Shown: positions 10,995-22,400 of the stretch, in pieces
Numbering within the stretch: position 1 is the stretch's first letter
Layout of the letters: the number at the start of each line of letters is the position of its first letter
NCBI GenBank assembly: GCA_027604185.1
Contig: JADGKB010000075.1
Span: forward strand, 1 to 64,000
Direction of reading: 5' to 3'
Length of the DNA stretch: 64,000 nucleotides
Source: Boothiomyces macroporosus
Lineage: Eukaryota; Chytridiomycota; Chytridiomycetes; Rhizophydiales; Terramycetaceae
Position numbers and translations under genes: made by a program
Notes under the pieces: generated by a model
What the model was told of the DNA's origin: nothing
Databases searched by the model: none
The model's input: only the letters and a program-made list of their open reading frames with translations

Positions 10995-11192
10995 ATGAAA
11001 ACTGTAAAAACAGAAATTGTAAAGAGAAGGGGGCTAGGAAGAGAAACCCCTGATCATGAAAACGAATTCAAAGATTCGTTTGATGAACCGGATTACTTTG
11101 CCCCCGACAGCCTCAATGAAGAATACCAGCAAGTGTCCTATTTATTACTATCCCTATCAAAAAAAGGATTGTTAAAGAATTGTAAAATTTAA
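10995..11192 (+). CDS. small UIM-cluster protein 4, degenerate
   Basis: Single exon, 65 aa. The C-terminal segment NEEYQQVSYLLLSLSKK resembles the UIM helices of the neighbours, but the conserved alanine is lost. The N-terminus is basic, as in member 2. The gene may be a decaying member of the cluster. Its stop is closely followed by AATAAA and it converges on UBC9, whose stop is 10 bp away. Confidence 0.42.
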   Translation: MKTVKTEIVKRRGLGRETPDHENEFKDSFDEPDYFAPDSLNEEYQQVSYLLLSLSKKGLLKNCKI

Positions 11193-11201
11193 ATAAAGTA
11201 T

Positions 11202-11763
11202 CTATTCAATAGGCCGGTTCATTCTTGCTTGCTCTCTTATTCTTCTGTCATATGCTGCCCTGTCCTTCTTGAATAGTGTGTACGCATCGCTGTGAGCTGG
11301 CGAAAGAGCTACAGTTAGCATCTCTTACGATTAGGATCATTTAGCAAATCTTGAATTCCAAGTAAAATCTGTTTAACAGTAATTGCTGGCTTCCAATCCT
11401 GCTCTTCATTTACAATTGATAAACAAACAGTTCCTGACGGATAAACATTTGGACTGGTTAGTAAAAAGAATACTGGAATAGCGGTGGAGTAAATACACAT
11501 TTAGGAGGTTTTTGCTGCTATTAGAATTTCAATTACTGGATATTCATCAGGAAACAAAAGCTTCAATTTGAAAACTCCTCCTTCCCAGTCTGTTCCTTGT
11601 TTCCCTGGGATGCCTACCAACCATGTTTTGAGATTAATCGTATTATTTTCCTTTTCTGGTCTTGCCCAAAAGCCAAAGGCTAATTTAGTATTTATTTACG
11701 GTGATCTTTTCTCCACTGTTTTCTTTCTTCAGTAAGTCGTTGTGTGCAAATCGAGATTGACAT
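11202..11763 (-). CDS. UBC9: SUMO-conjugating enzyme E2 UBC9
   Basis: Predicted 159 aa, the family length, assembled from five exons. Conserved blocks appear in order: [61 protein letters not shown], then the active-site cysteine in [34 protein letters not shown] and the C-terminal helix [20 protein letters not shown]9 transfers SUMO to lysines in the nucleus. The four introns are 11680-11699 (20 nt), 11515-11536 (22 nt), 11454-11473 (20 nt) and 11309-11328 (20 nt). Every junction falls exactly inside conserved sequence, such as TTC CA|T CCA for Phe-His-Pro. This is one of the best proofs of the 20-nt introns. Confidence 0.95.
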
Positions 11764-12006
11764 TATCAAAAAGGGGAAAATTATGTTGCCTCTGCTCCCT
11801 TTGATCACGAGAGTCTTACTTGGACCAGCAGTTACCTGCTGCAATTACCTCAAAGCGATCTTTTTGATTAGGCATACAGCTTGTAAAAATGCCACCTATG
11901 AATGAGACTGCAAAGTAGTTCGTGGGTATCCATCAATGCGGGAAAGATTAAAGAATAATAATTTAATTGGATGCTCGCATGACCAGCTTTTCAAAAAAGT
12001 TTTCGA
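11764..12006. promoter_or_regulatory. divergent promoter region UBC9 / enoyl-CoA hydratase
   Basis: The 243 bp between the two start codons hold no gene. Immediately before the ATG at 12007 is the recurrent AT-rich element CTTTTCAAAAAAGTTTTCGA (11987-12006), also seen in related form near other starts in the window. Confidence 0.45.
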
Positions 12007-12857
12007 ATGTGGAGAATCAAGTTCAATAGAATTCATTTCAGATCAATCTCAAGCCATGAATGTATCCTTGAGCGTTTGAAGGGAGACGAAGCCGGAATTG
12101 TCAAGCTCACTTTTTACCGACCAAAAGCAAAGAATGCCTTGGGATCCAATCTATTGAACGAATTCAGAGCACATTTGCAAACGCTCAGAACTGATTCATC
12201 CGCTAGGGTTGTCATTGTTAACAGTGCGGTTGAAGGAGTATTTTGTGCTGGAGCTGATTTGAAAGAAAGAGCTACAATGACACCAGAACAGGTATCTGCC
12301 TTTGTGCATTCATTAAGAGCTTCATTCACGGAATTTGAAGTAAATGAAACCTAATCTAGGAATTGCCTATGCCAACTATTGCTGCAATCGATGGATTCGC
12401 CCTTGGAGGTGGAGGGGAGTTAGCATTAGCCGCTGATATTCGTATTGCTGGTGAAAAAGCAAAGATTGGATTCCCAGAAACTAATCTTGCAATTATTCCC
12501 GGAGCTGGGGGTACTCAGCGATTGCCTAGACTAATCGGTGTCCCAAAAGCGAAAGAGCTGATCTTTACTGGTGCCATTCTAGACTCAAAACAAGCTTTGC
12601 AAGTTGGCTTAGTAAACAAGGCAGTTGATGCCTCTGCTTTACCAGCAAGTATTGAATTTGCAAAGGGATTGTTGAACAAAGGACCTATCGCCTTACAGAT
12701 GGCAAAGCTTGCAATCAATCATGGATCTCAGCTTGATTTGGCTAATGGAATGGTGTTTGAAAAAGCTTGTTATGCCCAAGTTATCCCTACTCAAGATCGT
12801 TTGGAAGGATTACAAGCATTCAAAGAAAAAAGGGCTCCTGTCTACAAGGGCAAATAA
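12007..12857 (+). CDS. mitochondrial enoyl-CoA hydratase (AUH / methylglutaconyl-CoA hydratase type)
   Basis: Predicted 276 aa with a basic, serine-rich N-terminus ([16 protein letters not shown]) fitting a mitochondrial presequence. Crotonase motifs are present: [10 protein letters not shown] (oxyanion hole), [20 protein letters not shown] and [13 protein letters not shown], with the AUH-like tail [20 protein letters not shown] hydrates 3-methylglutaconyl-CoA in leucine degradation. One 20-nt intron, 12340-12359 (GTAAATGAAACCTAATCTAG), joins FTEFE to [12 protein letters not shown], restoring the uninterrupted [11 protein letters not shown] block of the family. Confidence 0.9.
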
Positions 12858-12892
12858 ACACGCATATCATCAATGTTTAAATGTTCCACTAT

Positions 12893-13473
12893 TTATTTCC
12901 ATATATCTTCATATTGCCTAAACAGCGGTCTCAAAGACTCGGCTTCCTTGCCCATTTCTTCAAAAGTGCGGGCAACTCTTAATGAATCCGGCACAATCTT
13001 TTTCAATGGTTTATGTTCTGAATCTTTGGAAATAACGGTTCCCAGCTCTGCTTCTTTGAGATCAATTTCTTGGTAAATGTCATCATTGTTCATCCAATCC
13101 CCCCTGTGCCTTGGAATCAAGTGAATATGGACATGCGGTACAGATTGGCCTGCAGCTTCACCATCCTTGGTTAATATCGCTGTACTTGGATTGTAATTGT
13201 CATTGAATCAGCATTGTGCACCTTTTCTAATTGCTTGGCAATGATCTGTGCGGATTGAAACATATCAGATACTTCATCCATAGTCAATTGGTTGAATCTG
13301 GCGACTACTCTCCTGCTGATAATCAGTACATCTACATTAAAACATATATACGGCCAGGAACGACTGGCTTCAGATTGACTAATCCAAGCGATAATTTGGA
13401 GTTGAAAAATCTGTTTTAATTCCAGTTACATTTCACTTGAGCTGATTTGCCAAGGTCCAAAAAGAAATTTCAT
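12893..13473 (-). CDS. bis(5'-adenosyl)-triphosphatase FHIT
   Basis: Predicted 173 aa. The histidine triad is HVHIHLIPR (HxHxHxx), preceded by QDGEAAGQSVP, and the start MKFLFGPWQIS matches FHIT's N-terminus. FHIT hydrolyses Ap3A. Three introns, 13411-13429 (19 nt), 13332-13351 (20 nt) and 13166-13185 (20 nt), rebuild the family blocks VNLKPVVPGHVLI and MTITIQDGEAAGQ; in the second, C|AT recreates the conserved His of PGH. No part of this gene except its last exon is visible as a single open frame. Confidence 0.92.
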
Positions 13474-13620
13474 ATTTTTTTGCAAACTTGACTCAGAATT
13501 AGAAAATCATTAAAGCAGCATATTCAGCCCTTAAGATCAAATGTATTCGCCTCCTCGTGGCGGCTAAGGATATATAAACCAATGAATTATGATATTGTAT
13601 ATTTGGAATCAAGGTATAGT

Positions 13621-15820
13621 CTATTTCTTTTTCATATGGTCAACAGTATTTCTTTTGTAAGAATCCCATTTCAGCTTTTCCAAGAATCCTTCCTGAACTT
13701 GCCGCACAGATATTTCATATAGATTCTTTTGCTGCACAGTTTCTACAAGCATGTCTGGGGATGCATATTTAATATAATCTGACCTAGCAATGCTTGCCAC
13801 TTCAATTCTGGAGGTCGCTGTGACCGAAAATTCCAAGATTGTCGCGTCAAAATCAGTTTCACTGGTTAGAGCAGCTCGTTCAAGGTCAATCTGATTCAGC
13901 TTTTTCGTTTCAGGATTAATTCCTGGGAAATGATCAGAGGTTTCCAATTCTTGTATGGTAAATGTGTGTTCTATTATTTCATCGTTTGGGCCCATTGGCA
14001 CACTCGGTTCATATATCGCGATATCTTTACCACCACTGCCCTTCTTTTGGATAAAGGGAACTTTCTTTGTACACTTGCAATGCCCTTCTAAAATAAAGTA
14101 TATTTTTGTTTCCGCCTGTCCTTCAGTTAAAATGGCATCTCCTGTTGAGTAAACTAGTATTTCAAATAATGGATTTGTTTTTGCCAAAAAGTCTTTGTAT
14201 TTGGTAAAGTGTGGTAACCTTGATAGTGAATCCATTTGATCCTGCAATTCTTCTTTTGTTAGGAGCTGAGTCATCTATGTCAAAAATAGACTACATTTGC
14301 AAATTCACCTAAAATCAGGAATATACTTACGTTTATCTATTACCAACAATTCTGTGGGGGCTAGTGTTGCTTTAGATGCCATTCTGATGTCACTTATGAG
14401 TTGGATTCGTCCAAAACTTTCTCCCGCATTCAATACATTCACCCATGTTAATAAATATTACCCTATCTCTTTCGCCGTGTTTTAATGTGAATATTTCAAT
14501 CTTGCCACTTAGTATGAAATAATAATTTTGAGCCCTTTGTCCTTCCTTGCAGATCAGTCTTCCTTCTGGAAAAGATTCATACTTTGAGTTAGTCTGTATT
14601 TACTTGCATTACTTTACAAAGTTTCATCCTCCTGTCCAAGCTAAACTGCGAGTAGCTCTTTACCCTGAACTTTAACAGTTGGTCAATGGTATTGATGATT
14701 TCTCGAGTTCGATTCACATTTGGATCTAGCAGTTGAGTGAGCTTGGTTAGAGTTAATATGCCTTTTTTGAAAATACTGGGTCCGCAGTGGTTTTAAACAT
14801 TTGCATCATAAATGCCATTTGTCCCCCAGCACTTAGCGGTAAATCAAGTACCTTTTGCATTGCTTTATAGTGTAGCGAATAGCTTTTGATGAGATTGACC
14901 CCCAGCTTTGCATAGCACAGCATTATTCTCCAATTTGGATACATTTTTCCCTCCCAGGTACGTCCAGTCTGTTTTGCTTTATTTTTGTTTTTTACAACAG
15001 CTCTCATAGGGTTTTCAGTAACTTGCGGTTTAACTGGAGTTGCTCTAACGGTTTTTCTAGATAATAGCCCTCCTTCCAGTGAAGTTGAATTTTCGTCAAA
15101 GTTCTCGAGTACTTTTAGTGTTTTTGCAGTCATCCTGCCGATTCCTGTAATAGTTTTTCTGGTTCCTCCTAGATTAATCGGCTCCTCTGAAATAACTTCT
15201 TCGTCTTTCTTTGGTGGAATAGCAGAGAACCTTCTTGGTGTATCCAGCAACGGTTCTGCCAATTTTTCATTTCTTCTGCTTCGCAAACTTGTACCATCTG
15301 CAGTTCCAGGTTTGGGAATAATATCCACCAACCCTCTTTTCTTTTTCGATACATCTTCATCCTCATCTTCATCCGTTAACACTATTCTTGCAGGTATTTT
15401 CGTCCTAAAAGACATTTCCGGATCTTTTCGCAATATAGATTCTCCTTCTTTATTTGGATTGGCAATTCTTGGTTTCTCTCTCTTGGAAATTACTGATTCA
15501 GAGTCTGCTGCTCTCCTAGATATTTGTGGTAAAGAGTCCGCCTGGAAGTCGTCGTTTTCCATCATATCTGTGATTTTTTGAGCCCTCATTTTTTGCTTCT
15601 GAGCTAAGATTAGCCTTTGGTTACATGATAATGAATCATTTCCTTCCTTATTTCTTGATTTCGAATCCAATTCCAAGCTAGTTGTCGCATTGTCGATAAT
15701 CGGTAATTCCGTTCGAGGTTTCTCCTTCCCAGGCGGGCCCCGCCGCAATGATTGTTCTTTATCTGTCCCTCTTGCTCCAGCTCTTCGTAGTGATGGACCG
15801 TCTGGGTCTATTTGGCTCAT
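13621..15820 (-). CDS. cyclic-nucleotide-binding domain protein, CNBD2-like
   Basis: Six exons, about 461 aa after... the spliced frame totals 693 codons: a long disordered basic/acidic N-terminal region (348 codons) followed by helices and a cyclic-nucleotide-binding fold (YYFILSGKIEIFTL, ESFGRIQLIS, LLVIDKREF) and a second, diverged CNB-like region (IYFILEGHCKCTKK). Introns: 14742-14776 (35 nt), 14582-14603 (22), 14421-14442 (22), 14309-14330 (22) and 14275-14294 (20). Between the last two lies a 14-nt exon (14295-14308) coding the EFAN of DKREFANM. CNBD2 is a sperm/flagellum protein in animals, so a flagellar role is possible here (inference). The total of the exon lengths is a multiple of three and no stops remain. 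Confidence 0.66.
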
Positions 15821-15963
15821 TTGAAATCTGTCAAATTTCGGGGTGACGTTTTTTGACAGTCAATGGTGAGGGAAAATAGGCAAATAGATAACGTGTGATT
15901 ATTTAAAAATATTCAAACATGGTAAATTAACACACAATAATATTTTAGTAACATACTAACATT

Positions 15964-17454
15964 TTATTTTTTAATTTGATTGGAGGATTCGCTGATAAAA
16001 CCTTGAAGCGCTCTGTTCATTCCAACAAACCCAGCCTTCAATTGTCCTGCAAGCTGCTCTGCCGTTTGCGTAATTGGAAGCTTTACTATATTTGAATCAC
16101 TTTTTTTCAGCGTTGGGTCCAAAAACAGTTCAAATCTCTGTAGCACGTCCTGCATTTCAGTTTGAATAGATTTGGCCTTGATAGTTAGTGCAGGACCGGA
16201 ATATGATGAATTTTCAATTGATTCTATCTTTGAAATTATGTTGAAAAGCGATTCTTTTATGTGGCCCAGAGTTTCAATGGTAACTTTATCTTCAACTTTT
16301 GGAAAGTTTTCGCCTTCAACTGAATTGATAATCGAATTCGTATACTGCTCTCTTAGTTCTTTAGCTTGTGAAATGAGTTCAGGGATGCTTTTTTGTGGAG
16401 GAGAGAACTTCATCAATTTCTGAAGTAGGTGATTGTAGTCTGAAGATAGAACTATATTAGCACGATTGTACGATCACTCCGGCTGTCAATTAGAATAGAT
16501 ACTGCAAACCACTCAGCTATCGAAAAGTTGCCGTCAGCAAGCAATCCATCCCATAGCAGTAGGACAGAAGAAATTTCAAACTCTCGACAAAACAGTAATC
16601 TAAACCAACGACTATGGTTAATTCAATTTACATTCCAAACAGTTGGGGTTCAATTTCCAAGAGATTCATATGGCGATACAATTCATAATCCACAATCTTC
16701 AAATATTCCATAACATTTCGACAGGTCTGCATTATTGGCATTATCGTGACTTCCTTACTTGGAGGAGATACTTCATACCAACCTTTTACGTTCCTCATTA
16801 GGTTAAAAAACAAAATAGATACATCTGCCTCAATGAATTTTTCATTGAAATATTCTCCTAGATTTGAATATAAATTCGAATCTTCTTCCACCACCAGAAA
16901 CACGATGGCGACCAACTCATGCATCCCTAAATTAACTTTTGTCAACCTTGTCGGTAAGAAATGTTAGAATTCATCTTGGACCACACAAATAGTACCGTTT
17001 CTAAAATATCACGGACTTTTGGATCATGAAAGCGGGGATTTTCTGGAAATCTATACTTAATACAAACAAACGTTCGACACACGTCCTGAGAGATTGTTTT
17101 TTTCAATTCGCTATCTTGAAATGATTGCTTCCAAACATTCTAAAATTAATCTTATCCATACATCATCTTCCTGCGATAGCGGGTTATTTAGTTCGAGATT
17201 ATCCTTTATTGATCGAGGATCAAATACAAACTTTTCCTTCAGTTCAAAGAAACATTGGCGCTCCTTATCCAGGAATTTCAAAAGGCAGTCCTCATCAGTT
17301 GTATTTGGAAGAATATCCAGAAAGAACTATGTCAATAAACAAAAACTTTCCAGTACATGCTCCGGAATGCTTTGATCTCTCCCGTCATTGCATCATTTTT
17401 CTTTTCTAAAGCGTTTTTTCTCAGGAATTGCTTGAATTGCTCTTCCACTGCCAT
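15964..17454 (-). CDS. TBC-domain Rab GTPase-activating protein, TBC1D5-like
   Basis: Seven exons, 364 aa or more (365 codons in the last five exons plus 91 upstream, about 455 aa in total). Conserved TBC elements: MYWKFFLDILP at the start of the domain, the arginine finger in QDVCRTFPENPRF, the glutamine finger in YRQGMHELVA, then EPQLFGIRWFRLLFCREFE. TBC1D5 acts on Rab7 with retromer. Introns: 17327-17346 (20), 17140-17161 (22), 17051-17071 (21), 16927-16946 (20), 16612-16631 (20) and 16452-16471 (20). The 21-nt intron has no stop in frame and is recognised because it interrupts the arginine finger motif. The retained version would add seven residues. Confidence 0.85.
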
Positions 17455-17628
17455 TTCCGATTCAGACTTTTTGTAAAAGAGAAATGAATGTACAGAGAAG
17501 TTTTCAGCCCTCGATACCGCTATTGATATTCAGACGCGAGGGCATCAACGGAATAGCAAATATCAAATTGATATCCGTCCTAAATAAAAAAGTATAGCCT
17601 TCTTTTTCTTTTTTCAAAATCTCTTGAA

Positions 17629-18005
17629 ATGGCAGATATAGTACCAGCGGATAAGGACAGGAGAAAGCTGAGAGCGTGTATGCTATGCTCGCTAGTGAAA
17701 TCGTTTGATCAATTTAGAAGAGACGGATGTGAAAACTGCGAGGATGTATTAAACATGAAGGACGACAGTGATAGAGTCATGGACTGCACTTCACCAACGT
17801 TTGAAGGAGTAATTGCTGTAATGAAGCCGGAAGGATCTTGGGTTGCTAAATGGTATACAACGTTAATATTAGGCAGAGAATAGACAAATTCCGAAAGGGT
17901 ATTTACGCCGTTCAGGTGGTGGGTAAACTCCCTATGGATATTCAAGAACAATTGCTTGATAAAGGAATCAAGTACTATCCAAGAGATGGAACTGCTCTAG
18001 ATTAA
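17629..18005 (+). CDS. SPT4: transcription elongation factor SPT4
   Basis: Predicted 118 aa, the normal length. The zinc finger is CMLCSL...GCENC (about residues 17-37), followed by the conserved [20 protein letters not shown]. Spt4 pairs with Spt5 to form DSIF, which keeps RNA polymerase II processive. The 20-nt intron 17853-17872 (GTATACAACGTTAATATTAG) lies in [18 protein letters not shown], matching the SKWQRV.NFKPGVYAV region of the human protein. Spt4 and RPB4 both sit in the window but in unrelated positions. Confidence 0.94.
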
Positions 18006-18327
18006 TAATATAATGAAGTTGTAATTGTCAGATTTTGAATATCTTTTCAAGAAAAGTGCATTCAACTCAGCAAGGCTTGAATCCTCCCAATCGCTTAACT
18101 TGTTCTAATGTTTCCCTTTCACACACTATAATCAGCCGCACCATGCTAATCCCATTGCAAGTTGGCGAACCATATTCGCGCAACTAAAGGAGCTCACACG
18201 TAATGGATTTCCAAGGAACTCATGCTGCGTCCCTTAATTGCTCACATGGTTTGCCCAGTTGCGGTTTCTGTGATAGATTGTGGCGTCAAAGCAGTTTGAA
18301 ATTTTTTCCATAGGTTTCTTTACAAAC
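18006..18327. other. intergenic, SPT4 3' flank and bZIP leader
   Basis: About 320 bp between the SPT4 stop and the first ATG of the bZIP gene. The frame of the bZIP remains open to 18280 but without an ATG, so part of this is probably 5' untranslated leader. Nothing else is recognisable. Confidence 0.45.
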
Positions 18328-19454
18328 ATGAATTTCAATCAGGCAAACGAATGGTGGACTTTGATTCAAAATACTCCTGTACCATATGCGGCGGCACCTA
18401 TAGCTCACTATCCGTTATCTCCAAATACAACCAACAGCTCTGATTCGGAAGAAGATAAAATTAAAGTAAAAATTGAAAACTTGCCAACACTTGCTAAAAA
18501 GCCTTCATCTGCGCAACCTGTACTTTCAGCAGCTGATAAAAGACAGCAGAGGTTGATTAAAAATCGTCAAGCGGCGGACGCTTCCAGAAAGAGGAAAAGG
18601 GAACAAATGGAAGCACTGGAAGCCAGGAATAAAAAGTTGGAAGAGGAAAACAAGCAACTCCTAGACTTGGTGTCCAAACTCCAAGAAGTAAATGGGAAAT
18701 TGCAAAAGGAAAATGAAGAGTTGAGGCAGGGTTCAGCTCTCAAGAACACAGATGAAACGCTATTTACGTTGAATCAATCGGATCCTTTCCTGGATAATTG
18801 CAAGGCAGAAAACGAAAATGATTTGTTTAACGATTTTGTAAATTTAGACCCTATTGAAAAGGAGTCGCCGCCTTATCCGCTGGATAGTAACTATAAATTT
18901 GGGACTGTATTTACTGTAAGCAACATTACTAACCATAGATATTTTTATTCTCCATTGCTTCATTTTTACTACCATCACCAACACCAACATCTCAAGAAGT
19001 AGCATTCCTTTCAACACCCAGCCCAAAGATTATGTCCACTACCGATTTATCAACTCAATTACTGCCCCAAACGGCTGTTGCCTTATGGGATACCAGTGCC
19101 AAAGCAATTACTCCCCTTTCACTTAACAGGGAGGATTTCATGTTATCTTTGAATACACTTGCGAATATTAATCCACCAAACGCTGTTATGTCCATTGAAT
19201 CAATTTTTGCAGGTCAGCACAATTCAATAGACGGAAAATTAGCTGTCGTTCCCAACTCAATGAATTCCGAACAGCCACTAATTATGCTGTCTCCATCTAT
19301 TCGTGTTATACCATATGAGCACCACTCATTACCAACAGATCCTTTAAGGCTATCGCTCTTGGCAAATATTCCGTCATCTGGTCTCGGTGTAAGTGGTGAA
19401 GGTGGAATTCTTCGCCTAGATATGGAAGTTTTTCAGGCTACTTGGTTAAATTAA
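18328..19454 (+). CDS. bZIP transcription factor with possible transmembrane segment (ATF6/CREB3-like layout)
   Basis: Predicted 367 aa in two exons (23-nt intron 18916-18938). The basic region RQQRLIKNRQAADASRKRKR (about residues 72-91) resembles ATF6, followed by a leucine zipper to about residue 133. The splice creates a hydrophobic stretch, FGTVFTIFLFSIASFLLP, at about residues 190-208, some 55 residues after the zipper, then a 160-residue C-terminal region. This is the layout of ER-tethered factors such as ATF6 or CREB3, which are released by proteolysis. If the intron were retained the segment would be lost, so splicing might switch localisation (inference). The bZIP is certain; the membrane anchor is not. 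Confidence 0.75.
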
Positions 19455-22400
19455 ATATATAGTTTTAATTTTATTCCATTTTGCGAATAATGAGTTAATA
19501 TTACACTAATGGGGATAGCTTAAATATATTACTTTAGAACACTCAACTTGTAAAAAATAGACAATTGAACACATCAAAAAACGAAAGAATATTTCTTTTG
19601 AGTGAAATATTATCAATAACTTTTCTGCCCTTCTATCAGATGTGGGTTATCAGAAGGAAATTACACACTGCAGACGTGCTTAGATTCCAGTAGACAAAAT
19701 TTGACCATTTCTTGGTTGCTGCTTTAATTTAGAGAACAATCTCTCTTGTATCTACTTACAAAGATTTGTAATATCTGGGAACTGAATTATTTGTAAATAA
19801 GATATTCCTTTCAAGAATCTCATCTCTCTGAAGATGAATGTGTGGTGTGTTTGTACTCAGCACTACGACCCAGTACATGGTGAAAATAGAATATAAACTG
19901 TAAAGAAAAATTGTAATTAAACTCTGATTTGCTACCTTCTAAGTCACCAATTGATTACTAAACAGAGTACAATGACTGAAAATCCTCAAAGTGTACAACA
20001 GTTTCGATTTATCTACGCTATAAATTAAAAGAGTGCAAACGATCGTGTAAATTAAATGTGTAGCCGATTTGGTGGAAACTTTACCATTTGAGTGCGACAC
20101 ACCATACCCTAAAAAACTCGTATATCCAATTTCAAGAACATCTTTCTTGTGAATTGAAGGACGTTGAAGTAATAACTCCATTTTAAATCGGTTGTTTATT
20201 AAATATTCTCCTTTTGCTTTATAGCAGAAAATTGTCATTTCTAAATTTCAAACTTGAACTTCAATTTACCACAATCTTTAATTGCCAAGATAACAAGTAA
20301 TTTTTTTCGGTATAAATGGAGGCGATATTGATAAATCTATTCGCATTAACTTTCTGGAAAAACAAAATGCATAAATGAAAATGAAGCTCAACACATCTTT
20401 CTTTGTGCAATTCCATCTTCTAACGATATTATGCATTCACTAAGCCAGAAGAGATTCAAAGATATTCATTACCTTGGATCTAATTTGTTAATATTACGTT
20501 TTTAGATGAGATATCGCTTTAATTGTTAAGGAAAGTATAACTAATATTGAATTAGTTGCTTCCAATTGACTTCAAGTATACATTTAGAATAACTATCCAA
20601 GAAAACTATAACAAATTTAACTTTCGTACTCAGATAGAATATTGTGAAAAACACGAATTGGCCAAAAATGGTATCGCACACTTTCCTGGTAACGAAAATG
20701 CAAAGAGTTATATAGTTGAATATCCTTTAAAAATCCTCAGACAGGTAGTACTTTAACTGAACAATAGGATAAAGACAATTTAATCATTCCAATTGATTGG
20801 GCTAAGAAAACGGCATATCTTAAATTTTTTAACCGTTGAATTTGGGTATAAATAGTTTTAAAGTGGATTAGCAGTGAAAAGGAGAGGAACATCTTAAACT
20901 AAAAAATTTAGTATAAGGGATATTCGTTTCGCACATATCCTATTAATTTCATTAGTTTAAAAAGACTTTGAAAATCTAGACACTAAATTGTGCCAAATGC
21001 AAAAGAATTTCGAAAAATGGATTGATCTTTTACCGTGAATACAAGTTTATCCCTGAAAAACAACAAAATGGGAATAAATTGGGTAATGAAATACAAGTTC
21101 ATAATAGAAATGACAATTATCAATATTGGTAGTTGTTTTGGAAGGTAGTCACAAGTAACCCTTGAAAAAGAGCATCCATAATGGATTGAACGCCATTTAA
21201 TTGGATTTGAAGATTGTTTGAAGGAATATTAAATAGTAGAAGGTTCTCTAATTGGAATTGTGAACATTTGCGTGATTTTACTCTGTCCATCAATGAAAGT
21301 AAAGTTATTTCTTGTTATTCTCATCCTATACATGAGATGATATAGCATTAGAAGGTCATGATTGTGAAGTCATTTTATCAATCTAATTCTAACTTTTCTT
21401 CACCGGGAGAAAATTTATATTTTCTGAATTGTGTACAACTGCTAATTAATTTTATTTAAACACATATCTTGATTTAATTGGAGGAACTTGCAAATATAAA
21501 GATAGAAAATTGTAAGTTAATGTTGCATCTGTTCACGCTCTGTTGTTAGAGTACTTATTTGCAGTGCCATTCCAAATTCATTCAATAGATATCTCGAGGG
21601 AATGAAATTGTGCTCTTATTACCTAGCATTAAAGTATCCTCTATTGCAACTATATCGATTACATGAATATAATTCCCAATGTGTGAGCCCAAAAGACAAT
21701 AGTTTTGTTTTACAATGTGTGATTCTGTGATTACGTTTATTTGTTAACAGTCGAATTTATCAGAATTGGACCTCTAAAATAGAAAACAATTAAACCCTTA
21801 TGCCAAATGTTTGATAATTGATTCCACTCACAATTGGAAAAAGAAATAATGGTAAGGAATATAAGTTCTAAAAGAATATATTTTTGGGATAAATTTTATT
21901 ATGAGTGATGATCTATTCGTTCTGAAGGATAGCTTAAATCGGGTGATATATCTATTTGATACTTACTGTCTGACAGTTATTAAGGAACAAGTGACTAACA
22001 ATAATTTGAATTCAACATGAATATATTGTGTCACGAATTAATCTCGTTCATTTAATTGAAGTTCAAGTAAAATTCTTCCCCAACAATCCCCTATCCAAAA
22101 TGTAAGACTAACAGTAGACTATTAACTTGAAGGAATAATCTTTTACGCAAAAGCAGTAATGTGTCAGTGCAAACTACGTTGGATTAACTTTATGCCTTCT
22201 GAATGCATTAACAGCAAACCATTTGAATTATTTGGTTGCAATGTAAGGGGTGAGCTCTATGATATGAATCAATGCAAGGTGGTTTCAAATTTACTCAAGC
22301 TCTTCTTAGCTCTAGAGGACTACATTCAAGTTGTTTCATCCAAAATGGGGGATTTAAATTGTTATGTCAGTTTCTTTGGCTCTTGGGCGATAGAGTAGAA

